From GCA-2715645 sp042095375 (GTDB taxonomy: Bacteria; Bacteroidota; Bacteroidia; Cytophagales; MED-G16), in assembly GCA_042095375.1 (NCBI GenBank), contig JBELBJ010000029.1, positions 1 to 14,523 on the forward strand: DNA of 14,523 nt, read 5' to 3'. Below, piece by piece: positions 1 to 6,829 of the stretch. Position 1 is the stretch's first letter; every line of letters begins with the position of its first letter. Below the pieces are notes generated by a model. That model was not told the origin of the DNA. It made no database searches and saw only the letters and a program-made list of their open reading frames with translations. Position numbers and translations under genes: made by a program.

Positions 1-89
1 TTGAAAGACCTAGTAATGATTTTTTTAAAAAATTTCTTCTGGATTTTGTCATTTATAACTCTAAATTTAAAGTATATATATTTTATTAA
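1..89 (+). CDS. Possible 3' end of an unidentified plus-strand gene (partial)
   Basis: Reading from base 3, the plus strand is open for 28 codons up to a TAA at 87-89. The encoded tail is ERPSNDFFKKFLLDFVIYNS followed by KFKVYIFY. Its mix of charged, aromatic and aliphatic residues looks like the C-terminus of a real protein, and the stop lies 20 bp before the convergent DUF3575-type gene, as expected for a tail-to-tail pair. Frame 1 is also open here, running to a TAA near 169-171, but that reading would run into the neighbouring gene and is less protein-like. The fragment is too short to assign a family. It could also be chance in AT-rich DNA. Confidence 0.35.
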   Translation, partial: ERPSNDFFKKFLLDFVIYNSKFKVYIFY

Positions 90-109
90 AAAAAATAAGA
101 TTTATAAAG

Positions 110-670
110 TTAAAATTTATATCCAATCATTAAACCCCCACGATAAGGTAAAGATTGAGCACTATAATTAATTCCACTTGTTAAATCATATCTTATACTT
201 CCAAGGTTTTTATCAAACCCTTCATAATCAGCTTTTGACCAACCACCCCCAATAAAAAGATCTAATAGCCAATTTTCTTTTACTTTCCATTGATAACCAA
301 TCGTTGCACCTGTAAACCATATGTACCCATATTGATATTGGTTATTTTTAGCATAAGAATTATTCTTTGATAATTTAAACATACCATATCCTACATGAAC
401 ACCAGTGTAAAAACCATCATTTTTATCTTTAAAATAATATCTAACCTCAGGAAATATTTGATTAAATACCCACGGTCTATCATTTATTGAATTCCAAAAT
501 GACATTGTTGCATCTAGTTGAAATGTAGCTTTGGGTGCAATTCCAACTTCTATACCAATACTAGGAATTGCAAATAAAGCATACGTACCGTTCATTTTTA
601 TATATGTTTGAGAAAAGGAGTTAAAGAAAAATGAAAAAATAAAAATTTGTATTAAAAGGTTTCTTTTCAT
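110..670 (-). CDS. DUF3575-type outer-membrane protein
   Basis: This is a 186-residue secreted or outer-membrane protein. Residues 1-21 form a signal peptide: Met-Lys-Arg, a Phe/Ile-rich hydrophobic core, then a Ser-Phe-Ser-Gln cleavage region. The rest alternates short amphipathic strands rich in Tyr, Gly and Trp and ends in an aromatic residue (GGLMIGYKF), as outer-membrane beta-barrels do. The order of segments 'AIPSIGIEVGIAPKATFQLD', 'PEVRYYF', 'GFYTGVHVGYG' and 'GATIGYQWKVKENWLLDLFI' matches my memory of the DUF3575 family of Bacteroidota, whose function is unknown. I chose the ATG at 670; an in-frame TTG two codons upstream (676) is the only alternative. The gene starts 18 bp after the Porin_10-type stop and is probably the last gene of the lpxK operon. 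There is no recognisable Shine-Dalgarno. The family call is fairly safe; the beta-barrel placement is inferred. Confidence 0.7.
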   Translation of the reverse strand: MKRNLLIQIFIFSFFFNSFSQTYIKMNGTYALFAIPSIGIEVGIAPKATFQLDATMSFWNSINDRPWVFNQIFPEVRYYFKDKNDGFYTGVHVGYGMFKLSKNNSYAKNNQYQYGYIWFTGATIGYQWKVKENWLLDLFIGGGWSKADYEGFDKNLGSIRYDLTSGINYSAQSLPYRGGLMIGYKF

Positions 671-688
671 GACCAAACGTATAAAATT

Positions 689-2587
689 CTAATTAAAAAA
701 CAACCATCTTACTCCAAAATCTAACACTCTTCTCTGACCAGGGTAATATGGTGTCACAAAATATCCATCCAATTTTTCAAATTGATTAAAATGGTGCATT
801 TTAAGAAATACTCTTAGATTTTCAATTTTCATGCTGAAATATATATTTGAAATAAAGTAACTTTTTAATTTGAAATGATTTTGTATATAAAATTGCTGAA
901 TATCTGGACTAAATGCATTTGCAAAATAAGAGGATCTAAAATAAAGATTTGTTCCTAATTCAATAGGGATTTTTTTGTCAAACCAAATGTCTGAGTAGTA
1001 TAACTTCCCAAAATATTTAAACTTTGGTAATCTTAAAAAATCATTTACATTATTTCCCGCCAAATTGGTATAGGATAATTTACTTTCTAAATGAAATAAT
1101 GATTTTAAAAAGTTAATATCAAAAGATAAACTAAAGGTATTTTTATAAATAGTATTTTGATTTTGTTTAGGAAGTCTAGTTTGATCAAAATACACATAAT
1201 TTTTAATAGATGAAAGTTGTACTTCAGGGTAAAAATTTATAAAATCATTAGATAATTTTAATTTAAAATCTATCTCATTAATAAATTTTGAATTAAAATT
1301 TTCATTCCAATAATTATGGTTACCTGTGAAATAATTTTCAATTATTGTTGGATCAAATAATCCACTAAAATAATTGCCCTCAAAATACTTACTATTTATT
1401 TTTCCTGATAAATTATAATTGCCATTATCTTTAATAAATGCATCAATATTAAATAAAAATGAATTTTTATTAAATTCTATTTTTGAACCTAAAATATGTT
1501 CGTTTTTATTTGTTTTAAGAGACGTTATTAGATAGGAGTAAGATAAATCATATCGCTTTAGAAAAATATTATAATAAATAGATTTAAACTTTCCCTTTAA
1601 TCCAATATTATTTTCATATGTCTTAATATTAAATGTGTCAAGTGTTAGAGTTGAATCAATTAAAATTTTATCATAAAAATTTAAATTTTGAGATAAATTT
1701 TCATCTATATATTCATTGTTATAATTTAAATAATCAAGTAAATAATAAATTTTCAAATTATCATTTAAAGAGTATTCATGATAACTATGGAAATTTCTAA
1801 ATTTATTATGATTTTCAACATCGATTAAGTTTACTTCAGAATCTTGATATTGAAAAAAATTAATAGGCAAATCATCATTTTCTACGAACATTCCTCCTGT
1901 TTCATATAAATTATGATTTAAACTAAAATATGAGGTTAGAAATTTATATTTATCATTTTTTGAATTATGATATACATACAAATCAAATGATGAAGATAAC
2001 ACGTTCCTATCTCCTTTGCTTTTAGTAGCTCCAATTTGCTTATCTGAGGTTATCCTATGTACATCAAAACCAAGATTCCAATTTTTATTTATACTCCTTG
2101 AAAAAGAAAAATCTACTTTCGAACGACCTAATCCACCAAATATTAAATTCAAATCAATAAAAGGAGATTTTGTATCATAAAATTTTATTTTCTTATGACT
2201 CTCATAATATGGGAAATAGGCATTAAATCCAGATAATGTTTTTATGTAATTAGGTTTACTATATTCTAAATTAAATAGTGCTGTTCCCAAATTTCCTAGA
2301 TTTTGATATTTCATATTGTATTTTTCTGAGATATCAAACAATTCAAAATTATATAGAGTGGTATCTAAATATTTAAATGAGTAATCTTCATTAATTAAAT
2401 TTGATTCTTGTGAAAATAAGGTTGTTTTAGCACTATAAATGTTAAATGTTGAATCATCTAATATAGTTCTCTTCTTATTTATTTCTTCTTCTTCTCCTGT
2501 ATTTACAACCTCTCTAGATTTTTCTTGACTATACAAAGAAAAATTTATTGAACATATAATTAAAACTATTGATAAAAAAAATTTCAT
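689..2587 (-). CDS. Putative porin, Porin_10-type outer-membrane beta-barrel protein
   Basis: This 632-residue protein has a signal peptide at about residues 1-21 (LIICSINFSLYSQ). A short Glu/Lys-rich linker of about 20 residues follows, then a large Asn/Tyr/Phe-rich body of alternating strands typical of outer-membrane barrels. Hallmarks of the Bacteroidota 'putative porin' family are visible: LDTTLYNF at 74-81, YQNLGNLGTA at 94-103, and a block around 139-185 with TKSPFIDLNLIFGG followed by SFSRSINKNWNLGFDVHRI. The C-terminus LDFGVRWLFFN ends on aromatic residues, like a barrel's last strand. Length fits the family. The physiological substrate is unknown; a diffusion or nutrient channel is only an inference from the family name. 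The ATG overlaps the lpxK stop by one base (TGATG), so translation is probably coupled to lpxK. The DUF3575-type gene follows after 18 bp. Confidence 0.8.
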   Translation of the reverse strand: MKFFLSIVLIICSINFSLYSQEKSREVVNTGEEEEINKKRTILDDSTFNIYSAKTTLFSQESNLINEDYSFKYLDTTLYNFELFDISEKYNMKYQNLGNLGTALFNLEYSKPNYIKTLSGFNAYFPYYESHKKIKFYDTKSPFIDLNLIFGGLGRSKVDFSFSRSINKNWNLGFDVHRITSDKQIGATKSKGDRNVLSSSFDLYVYHNSKNDKYKFLTSYFSLNHNLYETGGMFVENDDLPINFFQYQDSEVNLIDVENHNKFRNFHSYHEYSLNDNLKIYYLLDYLNYNNEYIDENLSQNLNFYDKILIDSTLTLDTFNIKTYENNIGLKGKFKSIYYNIFLKRYDLSYSYLITSLKTNKNEHILGSKIEFNKNSFLFNIDAFIKDNGNYNLSGKINSKYFEGNYFSGLFDPTIIENYFTGNHNYWNENFNSKFINEIDFKLKLSNDFINFYPEVQLSSIKNYVYFDQTRLPKQNQNTIYKNTFSLSFDINFLKSLFHLESKLSYTNLAGNNVNDFLRLPKFKYFGKLYYSDIWFDKKIPIELGTNLYFRSSYFANAFSPDIQQFYIQNHFKLKSYFISNIYFSMKIENLRVFLKMHHFNQFEKLDGYFVTPYYPGQRRVLDFGVRWLFFN

Positions 2588-3642
2588 CAGTTATTATATA
2601 AATTTAAATAAGAATCAATATTATCAAAAAATTCATTTTTTTTACTAATTAAACTTATCTTAATAGGCAATTTAAAAATCGAGTATTTAGATAGCTTTTT
2701 TTTATAAATTTTAAACTTAGGCTCATCTTTTTCTGTAATGATTAGAGCAGTTCTTTCATCAAGAGAATTAATAACATCATCTATTTGTTTTTCATCATAA
2801 ATATGATGGTCAGAAAATTTATAATTTTTAATAATATTATAATTTAAATTCAAATATTGGTCAAACAAGTTGGAATCAGAAATACTTGATACTGATACAA
2901 AATTATTTATTTTTTTTAATGAAAGATCTTTTTTAAATATAGGAACAAGTTTTAAATATTTAATTTTAGAAAAAAATATATTGTTTTGATTTTTAAAATA
3001 TTTTAAACTTTTAAGAATATGATTTTTAAAATCTGATAAATTATAATTGTTTAAAACTTTAGAAAATACAATTGAATCAGCTCTATTTATATTATTCCTT
3101 TTCTCTCTCAAAAAACCATAAGGAAACAAATAATCTGTAAAAAATGGTTTAGAAAACTCCGAATTAATAATATTATATGAAGATTTAATTTTTCTTTGTT
3201 GAAAACCATCATCTAAAATAATCAAATTAGTTTTTGGATATTTTTTTTGTATTTTATTTATTGCATATACCCTATCTTCAGAAACTACAACTACTAATTT
3301 TTCCTTAAATTTTAAATAAAACTGCATTGGTTCATCTCCAATTGTTAAATAATCTTGACTTTCATTTGCTTCTAAATATCCTTTAGATTTTCTCTTATAC
3401 CCCCTACTTAAAATAACTATATTATAATTTTTTTTAAGATAATAACTTGCTAAATATTCAACCAAAGGTGTTTTGCCAGTTCCTCCTATAGATATATTCC
3501 CAACAGAAATAATAGGAATTTGAAAATTTATACTAGAAAAAATTTTTTTATCATATAAAAAATTTCTTAGACTTGTAATCAAGTCATAAATCCATGAAAA
3601 AGGTATTAAAAAAAAAGTAAATATTTTTTTTGTGAAATTCAT
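2587..3642 (-). CDS. lpxK: Tetraacyldisaccharide 4'-kinase (lipid A synthesis)
   Basis: LpxK phosphorylates the 4' position of the tetraacyl-disaccharide lipid A precursor at the inner face of the cytoplasmic membrane, using ATP. The 351-residue protein starts with a hydrophobic, membrane-associating segment (about 5-30). Next come the family signature ISVGNISIGGTGKTPL with the P-loop at 53-58, SRGY at 79-82, GDEP at 102-105, DDGFQQR at 144-150, a DHH at 278-280 and ITEKDEPKF at 302-310. Length is normal for Bacteroidota. Two family motifs are altered: the usual DDGFQHR has Gln for His at 149, and the usual TG-I-(A/G)-NP stretch reads SSISDSN near 252-258. The P-loop and the paired Asp are intact, so I expect an active enzyme. 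It heads the minus-strand envelope operon, and its start lies 9 bp from the divergent Nif3-like start. Confidence 0.93.
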   Translation of the reverse strand: MNFTKKIFTFFLIPFSWIYDLITSLRNFLYDKKIFSSINFQIPIISVGNISIGGTGKTPLVEYLASYYLKKNYNIVILSRGYKRKSKGYLEANESQDYLTIGDEPMQFYLKFKEKLVVVVSEDRVYAINKIQKKYPKTNLIILDDGFQQRKIKSSYNIINSEFSKPFFTDYLFPYGFLREKRNNINRADSIVFSKVLNNYNLSDFKNHILKSLKYFKNQNNIFFSKIKYLKLVPIFKKDLSLKKINNFVSVSSISDSNLFDQYLNLNYNIIKNYKFSDHHIYDEKQIDDVINSLDERTALIITEKDEPKFKIYKKKLSKYSIFKLPIKISLISKKNEFFDNIDSYLNLYNN

Positions 3643-3651
3643 TTTTAATTT

Positions 3652-4740
3652 ATGAAATTAAATAAAATTATCGAATGTTTAGAAAAATGGGCTCCGCTAA
3701 GTCTACAAGAAGAATATGATAACACTGGATTAATCATTGGAAATAATCAAAACGAAATAAAAGGTGTATTAGTTACCTTAGATTGCACAGAAGATGTAAT
3801 AAATGAAGCAATTAAGAAAAAATGTAACCTTATAATATCTCATCACCCTTTAATTTTTCGTCCAATTAAAAAAATTACTGGATCTAATTATGTAGAAAGA
3901 TCTATTTTAAAGGCTATAGAGAATTCTATAGCAATTTATTCAATTCACACAAATCTTGATAATATTATATCAGGTGTAAATAGTAAAATTGCAGAAAAAA
4001 TAGAATTAAAAAATGTTAAAATTCTTAATAAAAAAAGTAATATATTATCAAAAATTGAATTTTATGTGCCTAAAGATTATAAAGAAAATATTTTAAAAAA
4101 ATTATTTAAAATTGGTGCTGGTAAGATAGGGAATTATGATTCATGTAGTTTTCAAGTTGAAGGATTAGGTACATTTAGACCTAATAATAATGCCTCTCCC
4201 TTCATTGGAAAAAATGATAAATTTCAAAAATCAAATGAAGTAAAAGTTGAGTTAGTTTTTCATAATCATCTTGAAAAAGAGTTGATTAGATGCTTGAAAG
4301 AATCACATCCATACGACGAAGTTGCATTCTATATTACAAAAATAAATAACAAGAGTGAAATGGTTGGATCCGGTATTATAGGAAATTTAAAAATTGACTC
4401 AAATAATCTATTAAAAAAATTAAAAAATATTTTTAAAACTAAAATAATTAAACATACAACTTTAAATAAAAATAAAGTTAGTAAAATAGCAATCTGTGGT
4501 GGATCAGGATCAATTCTAATTGATAATGCAATAAAAAATGGTGCAGATGTATATATAACTTCAGATCTAAAATATCATGACTTTTTCGAAGGGGATAATA
4601 AGATGTTAATTGTTGATATTGGACATTATGAAAGTGAACAATTTACAAAAGAATTAATTTTTGAATATTTAAATAAAAAATTAGTTAATATTGCAATTCA
4701 TTTATCGAAAGTAAATTCAAATCCGATAAGATATTATTAA
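3652..4740 (+). CDS. Nif3-like dinuclear metal centre protein
   Basis: This 362-residue member of the Nif3/YbgI/YqfO family is expected to form a toroidal hexamer with a two-metal site in each subunit. Visible metal ligands are the His pair in ISHHPLIF (H64, H65), H99 and D103 in SIHTNLDN, and H325 with E329 in GHYESE. The length shows the longer form, with a middle PII/CutA1-like insert (about 130-235, including SHPYDEVAFY) between the two halves of the Nif3 core. The N-terminus (NKIIECLEKWAPLSLQEEYDNTGL) is canonical, which fixes the ATG at 3652. The molecular function of the family is not settled; proposals range from metal-dependent hydrolase to regulator. It is followed after 18 bp by the zinc-ribbon gene. 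My recollection is that these two genes are often adjacent in Bacteroidota. Confidence 0.88.
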   Translation: MKLNKIIECLEKWAPLSLQEEYDNTGLIIGNNQNEIKGVLVTLDCTEDVINEAIKKKCNLIISHHPLIFRPIKKITGSNYVERSILKAIENSIAIYSIHTNLDNIISGVNSKIAEKIELKNVKILNKKSNILSKIEFYVPKDYKENILKKLFKIGAGKIGNYDSCSFQVEGLGTFRPNNNASPFIGKNDKFQKSNEVKVELVFHNHLEKELIRCLKESHPYDEVAFYITKINNKSEMVGSGIIGNLKIDSNNLLKKLKNIFKTKIIKHTTLNKNKVSKIAICGGSGSILIDNAIKNGADVYITSDLKYHDFFEGDNKMLIVDIGHYESEQFTKELIFEYLNKKLVNIAIHLSKVNSNPIRYY

Positions 4741-4758
4741 TATAAAATAGTTTATAAT

Positions 4759-5745
4759 ATGGAAAGAGATGTTAGTAAAAAGCTTACGAATCTTTTAAAG
4801 TTACAAGAAATCGATTCAAAAATTTTTGATTTAAAAAATATTAGAGGTGCTTTACCCCAGGAGGTTCAAGATTTAGAAGACGAACTAGAAGGTTATAATA
4901 CCAGACTTGGTAATCATAAGAATGAAGTGGGTACTCTAAGTCAAGACATTGATGATTTTAACAACAAGATTAAAGAAGCAAAAAAACTTATTAAAAAATA
5001 TAAAGATCAGCAATTAAATGTTAGAAATAATCGTGAATACGATGCTATATCAAAAGAAATTGAAGTTAATGAATTAGATTTAAAAATTTTCAAAAAAAAA
5101 ATACTTGAAAAAGAAGAAAAAATAGAATCAATTAAAGATATTGAGAAAGTAACGAAGAAAAAAATTAAAGAAAAGAAGCTTGATTTAAATGAAAAAAAAT
5201 CTGAATTAGATACAATTCTATCTGAAAGTAAAGGAGATGAGGAAAAACTTAATAATGAAAAGTTAAAACGTTCAAAAAAAATTGAAAAAAATTTACTTTT
5301 ATCTTATACAAAATTAGTAGATAGACAGAGAAATGGACTGGCAATCGTAAAAGTAAAACGTGGTGCCTGTGGTGGTTGCTTCAATGTTGTTCCTCCTCAA
5401 AGACAAACTGAGATAAAACAAAAATTAAAAATTATTTTATGTGAATTTTGTGGAAGAATCCTTGCTGATGTTGAGGATGTTATTGAAAAAGAAAAACCGA
5501 AAAGAAAAGTTACTAGAAAGGCAAAAAAAGCAACTACTAAAAAAACAACTACTAAAAAAACAACTACTAAAAAAACAACTACTAANNNNNNNNNNNNNNN
5601 NNNNNNNNNNNNNNNNNNNNNNNNNNNNNNNNNNNNNNNNNNNNNNNNNNNNNNNNNNNNNNNNNNNNNNNNNNNNNNNNNNNNNAAAAAAACAACTACT
5701 AAAAAAACAACTACTAAAAAAACAACTACTAAAAAAACAAAATAG
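4759..5745 (+). CDS. Coiled-coil C4 zinc-ribbon protein with Lys/Thr repeat tail (crosses an assembly gap)
   Basis: Residues about 1-185 are a long charged coiled coil carrying the family hallmark VRNNREYDAISKEIE at 88-102. Residues 200-240 form a C4 zinc ribbon (CGGC with C204 and C207; CEFC with C228 and C231), matching the zf-RING_7 family (HP0958/FlgZ and CT398-like proteins). The family is linked to protein or RNA binding, but no precise role is established in Bacteroidota. After residue 245 the protein becomes extremely basic: PKRKVTRKAKKATT, then perfect KKTTT units, ending KKTK. Bases 5586-5685 are 100 Ns, so the true length is unknown; the 328 residues include 34 unreadable ones. Both sides of the gap are in the same reading frame with the same repeat, so one continuous gene is likely. 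The tail may bind nucleic acid, which is inference from composition. It is probably co-transcribed with the Nif3-like gene. Confidence 0.85.
   Translation: MERDVSKKLTNLLKLQEIDSKIFDLKNIRGALPQEVQDLEDELEGYNTRLGNHKNEVGTLSQDIDDFNNKIKEAKKLIKKYKDQQLNVRNNREYDAISKEIEVNELDLKIFKKKILEKEEKIESIKDIEKVTKKKIKEKKLDLNEKKSELDTILSESKGDEEKLNNEKLKRSKKIEKNLLLSYTKLVDRQRNGLAIVKVKRGACGGCFNVVPPQRQTEIKQKLKIILCEFCGRILADVEDVIEKEKPKRKVTRKAKKATTKKTTTKKTTTKKTTTXXXXXXXXXXXXXXXXXXXXXXXXXXXXXXXXXXKKTTTKKTTTKKTTTKKTK
5524..5742 (+). repeat. 15-bp tandem repeat encoding KKTTT, interrupted by the gap
   Basis: The unit AAAAAAACAACTACT encodes Lys-Lys-Thr-Thr-Thr. Left of the gap there are three perfect copies (5539-5553, 5554-5568, 5569-5583) and the start of a fourth, preceded by a degenerate copy (5524-5538, KKATT). 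Right of the gap there are three perfect copies (5686-5730) and a truncated one (5731-5742, KKTK) before the stop. Copies are identical at the nucleotide level, not only as protein, which points to recent expansion by slippage or unequal recombination. Confidence 0.95.
5586..5685. other. Assembly gap (100 Ns)
   Basis: Exactly 100 Ns stand inside the 15-bp repeat, the usual placeholder for a gap of unknown size. If the repeat continued perfectly through the gap, the missing length would have to be 13 plus a multiple of 15 (13, 28, ... 88, 103). One hundred does not fit, so the N count is not a measured size. One hundred and 13 leave the same remainder on division by 3, so the reading frame survives anyway. 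Confidence 0.95.
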
Positions 5746-5755
5746 ATGTTTTTTT
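5731..5755. terminator. Possible bidirectional terminator hairpin over the zinc-ribbon stop codon
   Basis: AAAAAAACA (5731-5739) and TGTTTTTTT (5747-5755) are perfect reverse complements, giving a 9-bp stem with a 7-base loop that contains the TAG stop. Each strand reads into seven Ts, and two convergent genes end here (stops at 5745 and 5762), so it could end transcripts from both sides. The stem has only one G-C pair, so it is weak as an intrinsic terminator. Confidence 0.35.
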
Positions 5756-5761
5756 CACATT

Positions 5762-6355
5762 CTAAACTAAATGAGATCTTTCATTTTTCTTAATTATTCT
5801 AAAAGCACCATTTTTATATTTCAATATATAAAGACCTAGATTTGAGTGTTTGTATTTATTCATTTGAGTCAAGTCTTTATTAATTATCCATGAAAGCATT
5901 ATTCTTAAAGCTCTCCCATGCGTACATATCAATACATCTTTAAAATCATCTTTTATTATTTTTTTTATTGCAATTTTTAATCTTCTGAGCACATCTAATG
6001 GAGATTCGCCATTATCAAACCTTTCATTTAAGTCACCATTCAACCATAAATTAATAAGTTGTTTGTATTCAATAATATCATCTTTTACACCTTGTTTTTC
6101 ACCCCAACTTATTTCATTTAAACCTTCAATTTTTTCATATGGTATTCCTAAACTAATAAAAGGTTCAATACTTTGATATGTTCTTTTGAGTTGAGAAATA
6201 TATATTTTTTGAAATGGATATTCTTTGTATTTTTTAAAAAATTTATGGGATTGTTTTTTTCCGAATTTATTTATGCTACAATCAATATCTGAACCTTGGA
6301 GTATATTATTGTTGTTTAATTCCGTTTCACCATGTCTAATTATATAAATATTCAT
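5762..6355 (-). CDS. Histidine phosphatase family protein (phosphoglycerate mutase-like)
   Basis: This 197-residue cytosolic protein of the histidine phosphatase superfamily has the phospho-accepting histidine in IIRHGETELN (R7, H8, G9, E10). It also has the phosphate-binding arginine in SQLKRTYQS (R58), a probable acid residue in LNEISWGEKQG (E81) and the second catalytic histidine in ICTHGRALR (H146). The NGESPLDVLRRL segment (115-126) is typical of the CobC/PhoE/GpmB-like small branch. The substrate cannot be told from sequence; members act on sugar phosphates, nucleotides, cobalamin precursors or other phosphomonoesters. There is no signal peptide. The gene is convergent with the zinc-ribbon gene (16 bp between stops) and divergent from menI across a 63-bp spacer, so it is probably transcribed alone. 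Confidence 0.88.
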   Translation of the reverse strand: MNIYIIRHGETELNNNNILQGSDIDCSINKFGKKQSHKFFKKYKEYPFQKIYISQLKRTYQSIEPFISLGIPYEKIEGLNEISWGEKQGVKDDIIEYKQLINLWLNGDLNERFDNGESPLDVLRRLKIAIKKIIKDDFKDVLICTHGRALRIMLSWIINKDLTQMNKYKHSNLGLYILKYKNGAFRIIKKNERSHLV

Positions 6356-6374
6356 TATATTAATATTAATTGAT

Positions 6375-6382
6375 CAAATATA
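6375..6382 (-). promoter_or_regulatory. Candidate Bacteroidota -7 element for the histidine phosphatase gene
   Basis: On the minus strand this reads TATATTTG, an exact match to the Bacteroidota -7 consensus TAnnTTTG. It would place transcription start a little over ten bases before the ATG at 6355. No clear -33 TTTG is seen at the expected distance; the nearest candidate is TTTA 20 bases upstream. It lies in the only longer divergent spacer of the window and next to a small palindrome TTGATCAA (6370-6377). Confidence 0.4.
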
Positions 6383-6388
6383 AATTGT

Positions 6389-6396
6389 TAGTTTTA
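6389..6396 (+). promoter_or_regulatory. Weak candidate -7 element for menI
   Basis: TAGTTTTA differs from TAnnTTTG only in the last base. A TTG at 6370-6372 lies 16 bases upstream, shorter than the usual spacing. Transcription would start about 15 bases before the menI ATG. In DNA this AT-rich such a match can be chance. Confidence 0.22.
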
Positions 6397-6418
6397 AACC
6401 ATAAATTAAAAAAAAAAA

Positions 6419-6829
6419 ATGTTTCCTAAAAATATAGATTTAATTAAAATTAACCAGTTTTCAAAAAATTGTATGGTTGGCCATTTAGGAATAGAGATCA
6501 TAAAAATAGGAAAAAATTATATTAAAGGTAAAATGCCTGTAGATAAAAGAACTACTCAACCTTTTGGTTTACTTCACGGCGGGGCTTCAGTAGCTTTTTC
6601 TGAAACATTAGGAAGTTTCGGATCAGGTTTAATTTGTGATAAAAATGGAAAAAAAGTAGTAGGTATTGAGATTAATGCCAATCATTTAAAAAGCATAACA
6701 AAAGGGCATGTTTATGGAATAGCTAAACCTATTCACATAGGAAGAAGAATTCATGTATGGGAAACAAAAATTTCAGACGAAGAAGATAATATAATAAGTA
6801 TCAGTAGACTAACTGTAGCTGTATTATAA
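6419..6829 (+). CDS. menI: 1,4-dihydroxy-2-naphthoyl-CoA hydrolase (hotdog thioesterase)
   Basis: MenI hydrolyses 1,4-dihydroxy-2-naphthoyl-CoA to DHNA and CoA, the step before prenylation in menaquinone synthesis. The 136-residue hotdog-fold protein follows E. coli YdiI/MenI closely: HLGIEI at 22-27, QPFGLLHGGAS at 47-57, ETLGS at 62-66, VGIEINANHL at 81-90, GRRIHVW at 108-114 and SRLTVAVL at the end. Catalytic residues of the YdiI type are present (Q47, H53, E62). The ATG at 6419 follows a long A run and no Shine-Dalgarno. Its stop at 6827-6829 overlaps the 3' end of the convergent PAS-MenA gene by 6 bp. The pathway match with that neighbour supports MenI over a generic PaaI or acyl-CoA thioesterase. 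Confidence 0.85.
   Translation: MFPKNIDLIKINQFSKNCMVGHLGIEIIKIGKNYIKGKMPVDKRTTQPFGLLHGGASVAFSETLGSFGSGLICDKNGKKVVGIEINANHLKSITKGHVYGIAKPIHIGRRIHVWETKISDEEDNIISISRLTVAVL

Noticed and set aside
80..101. ATTTTATT / AATAAGAT as a terminator between the left-edge fragment and the DUF3575-type gene
   Set aside because: The stem is purely A/T apart from one G-T wobble, the loop is a run of As, and no T tract follows; such pairings are expected by chance here.
5536..5585. A7C runs as programmed -1 frameshift sites (A-AAA-AAC)
   Set aside because: The reading frame is AAA-AAA-ACA, so the heptamer is not in the phase needed for tandem slippage, and no downstream stimulatory structure or alternative product is evident.
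5524..5742. Tandem repeat as a CRISPR array
   Set aside because: The copies are directly contiguous with no spacers and are in frame as KKTTT, so this is a coding microsatellite.
5441..5770. Open frame reading KKQLL repeats across the N gap
   Set aside because: It is the second frame of the same 15-bp repeat and is open only because the repeat is; it lies inside the zinc-ribbon gene and has no features of its own.
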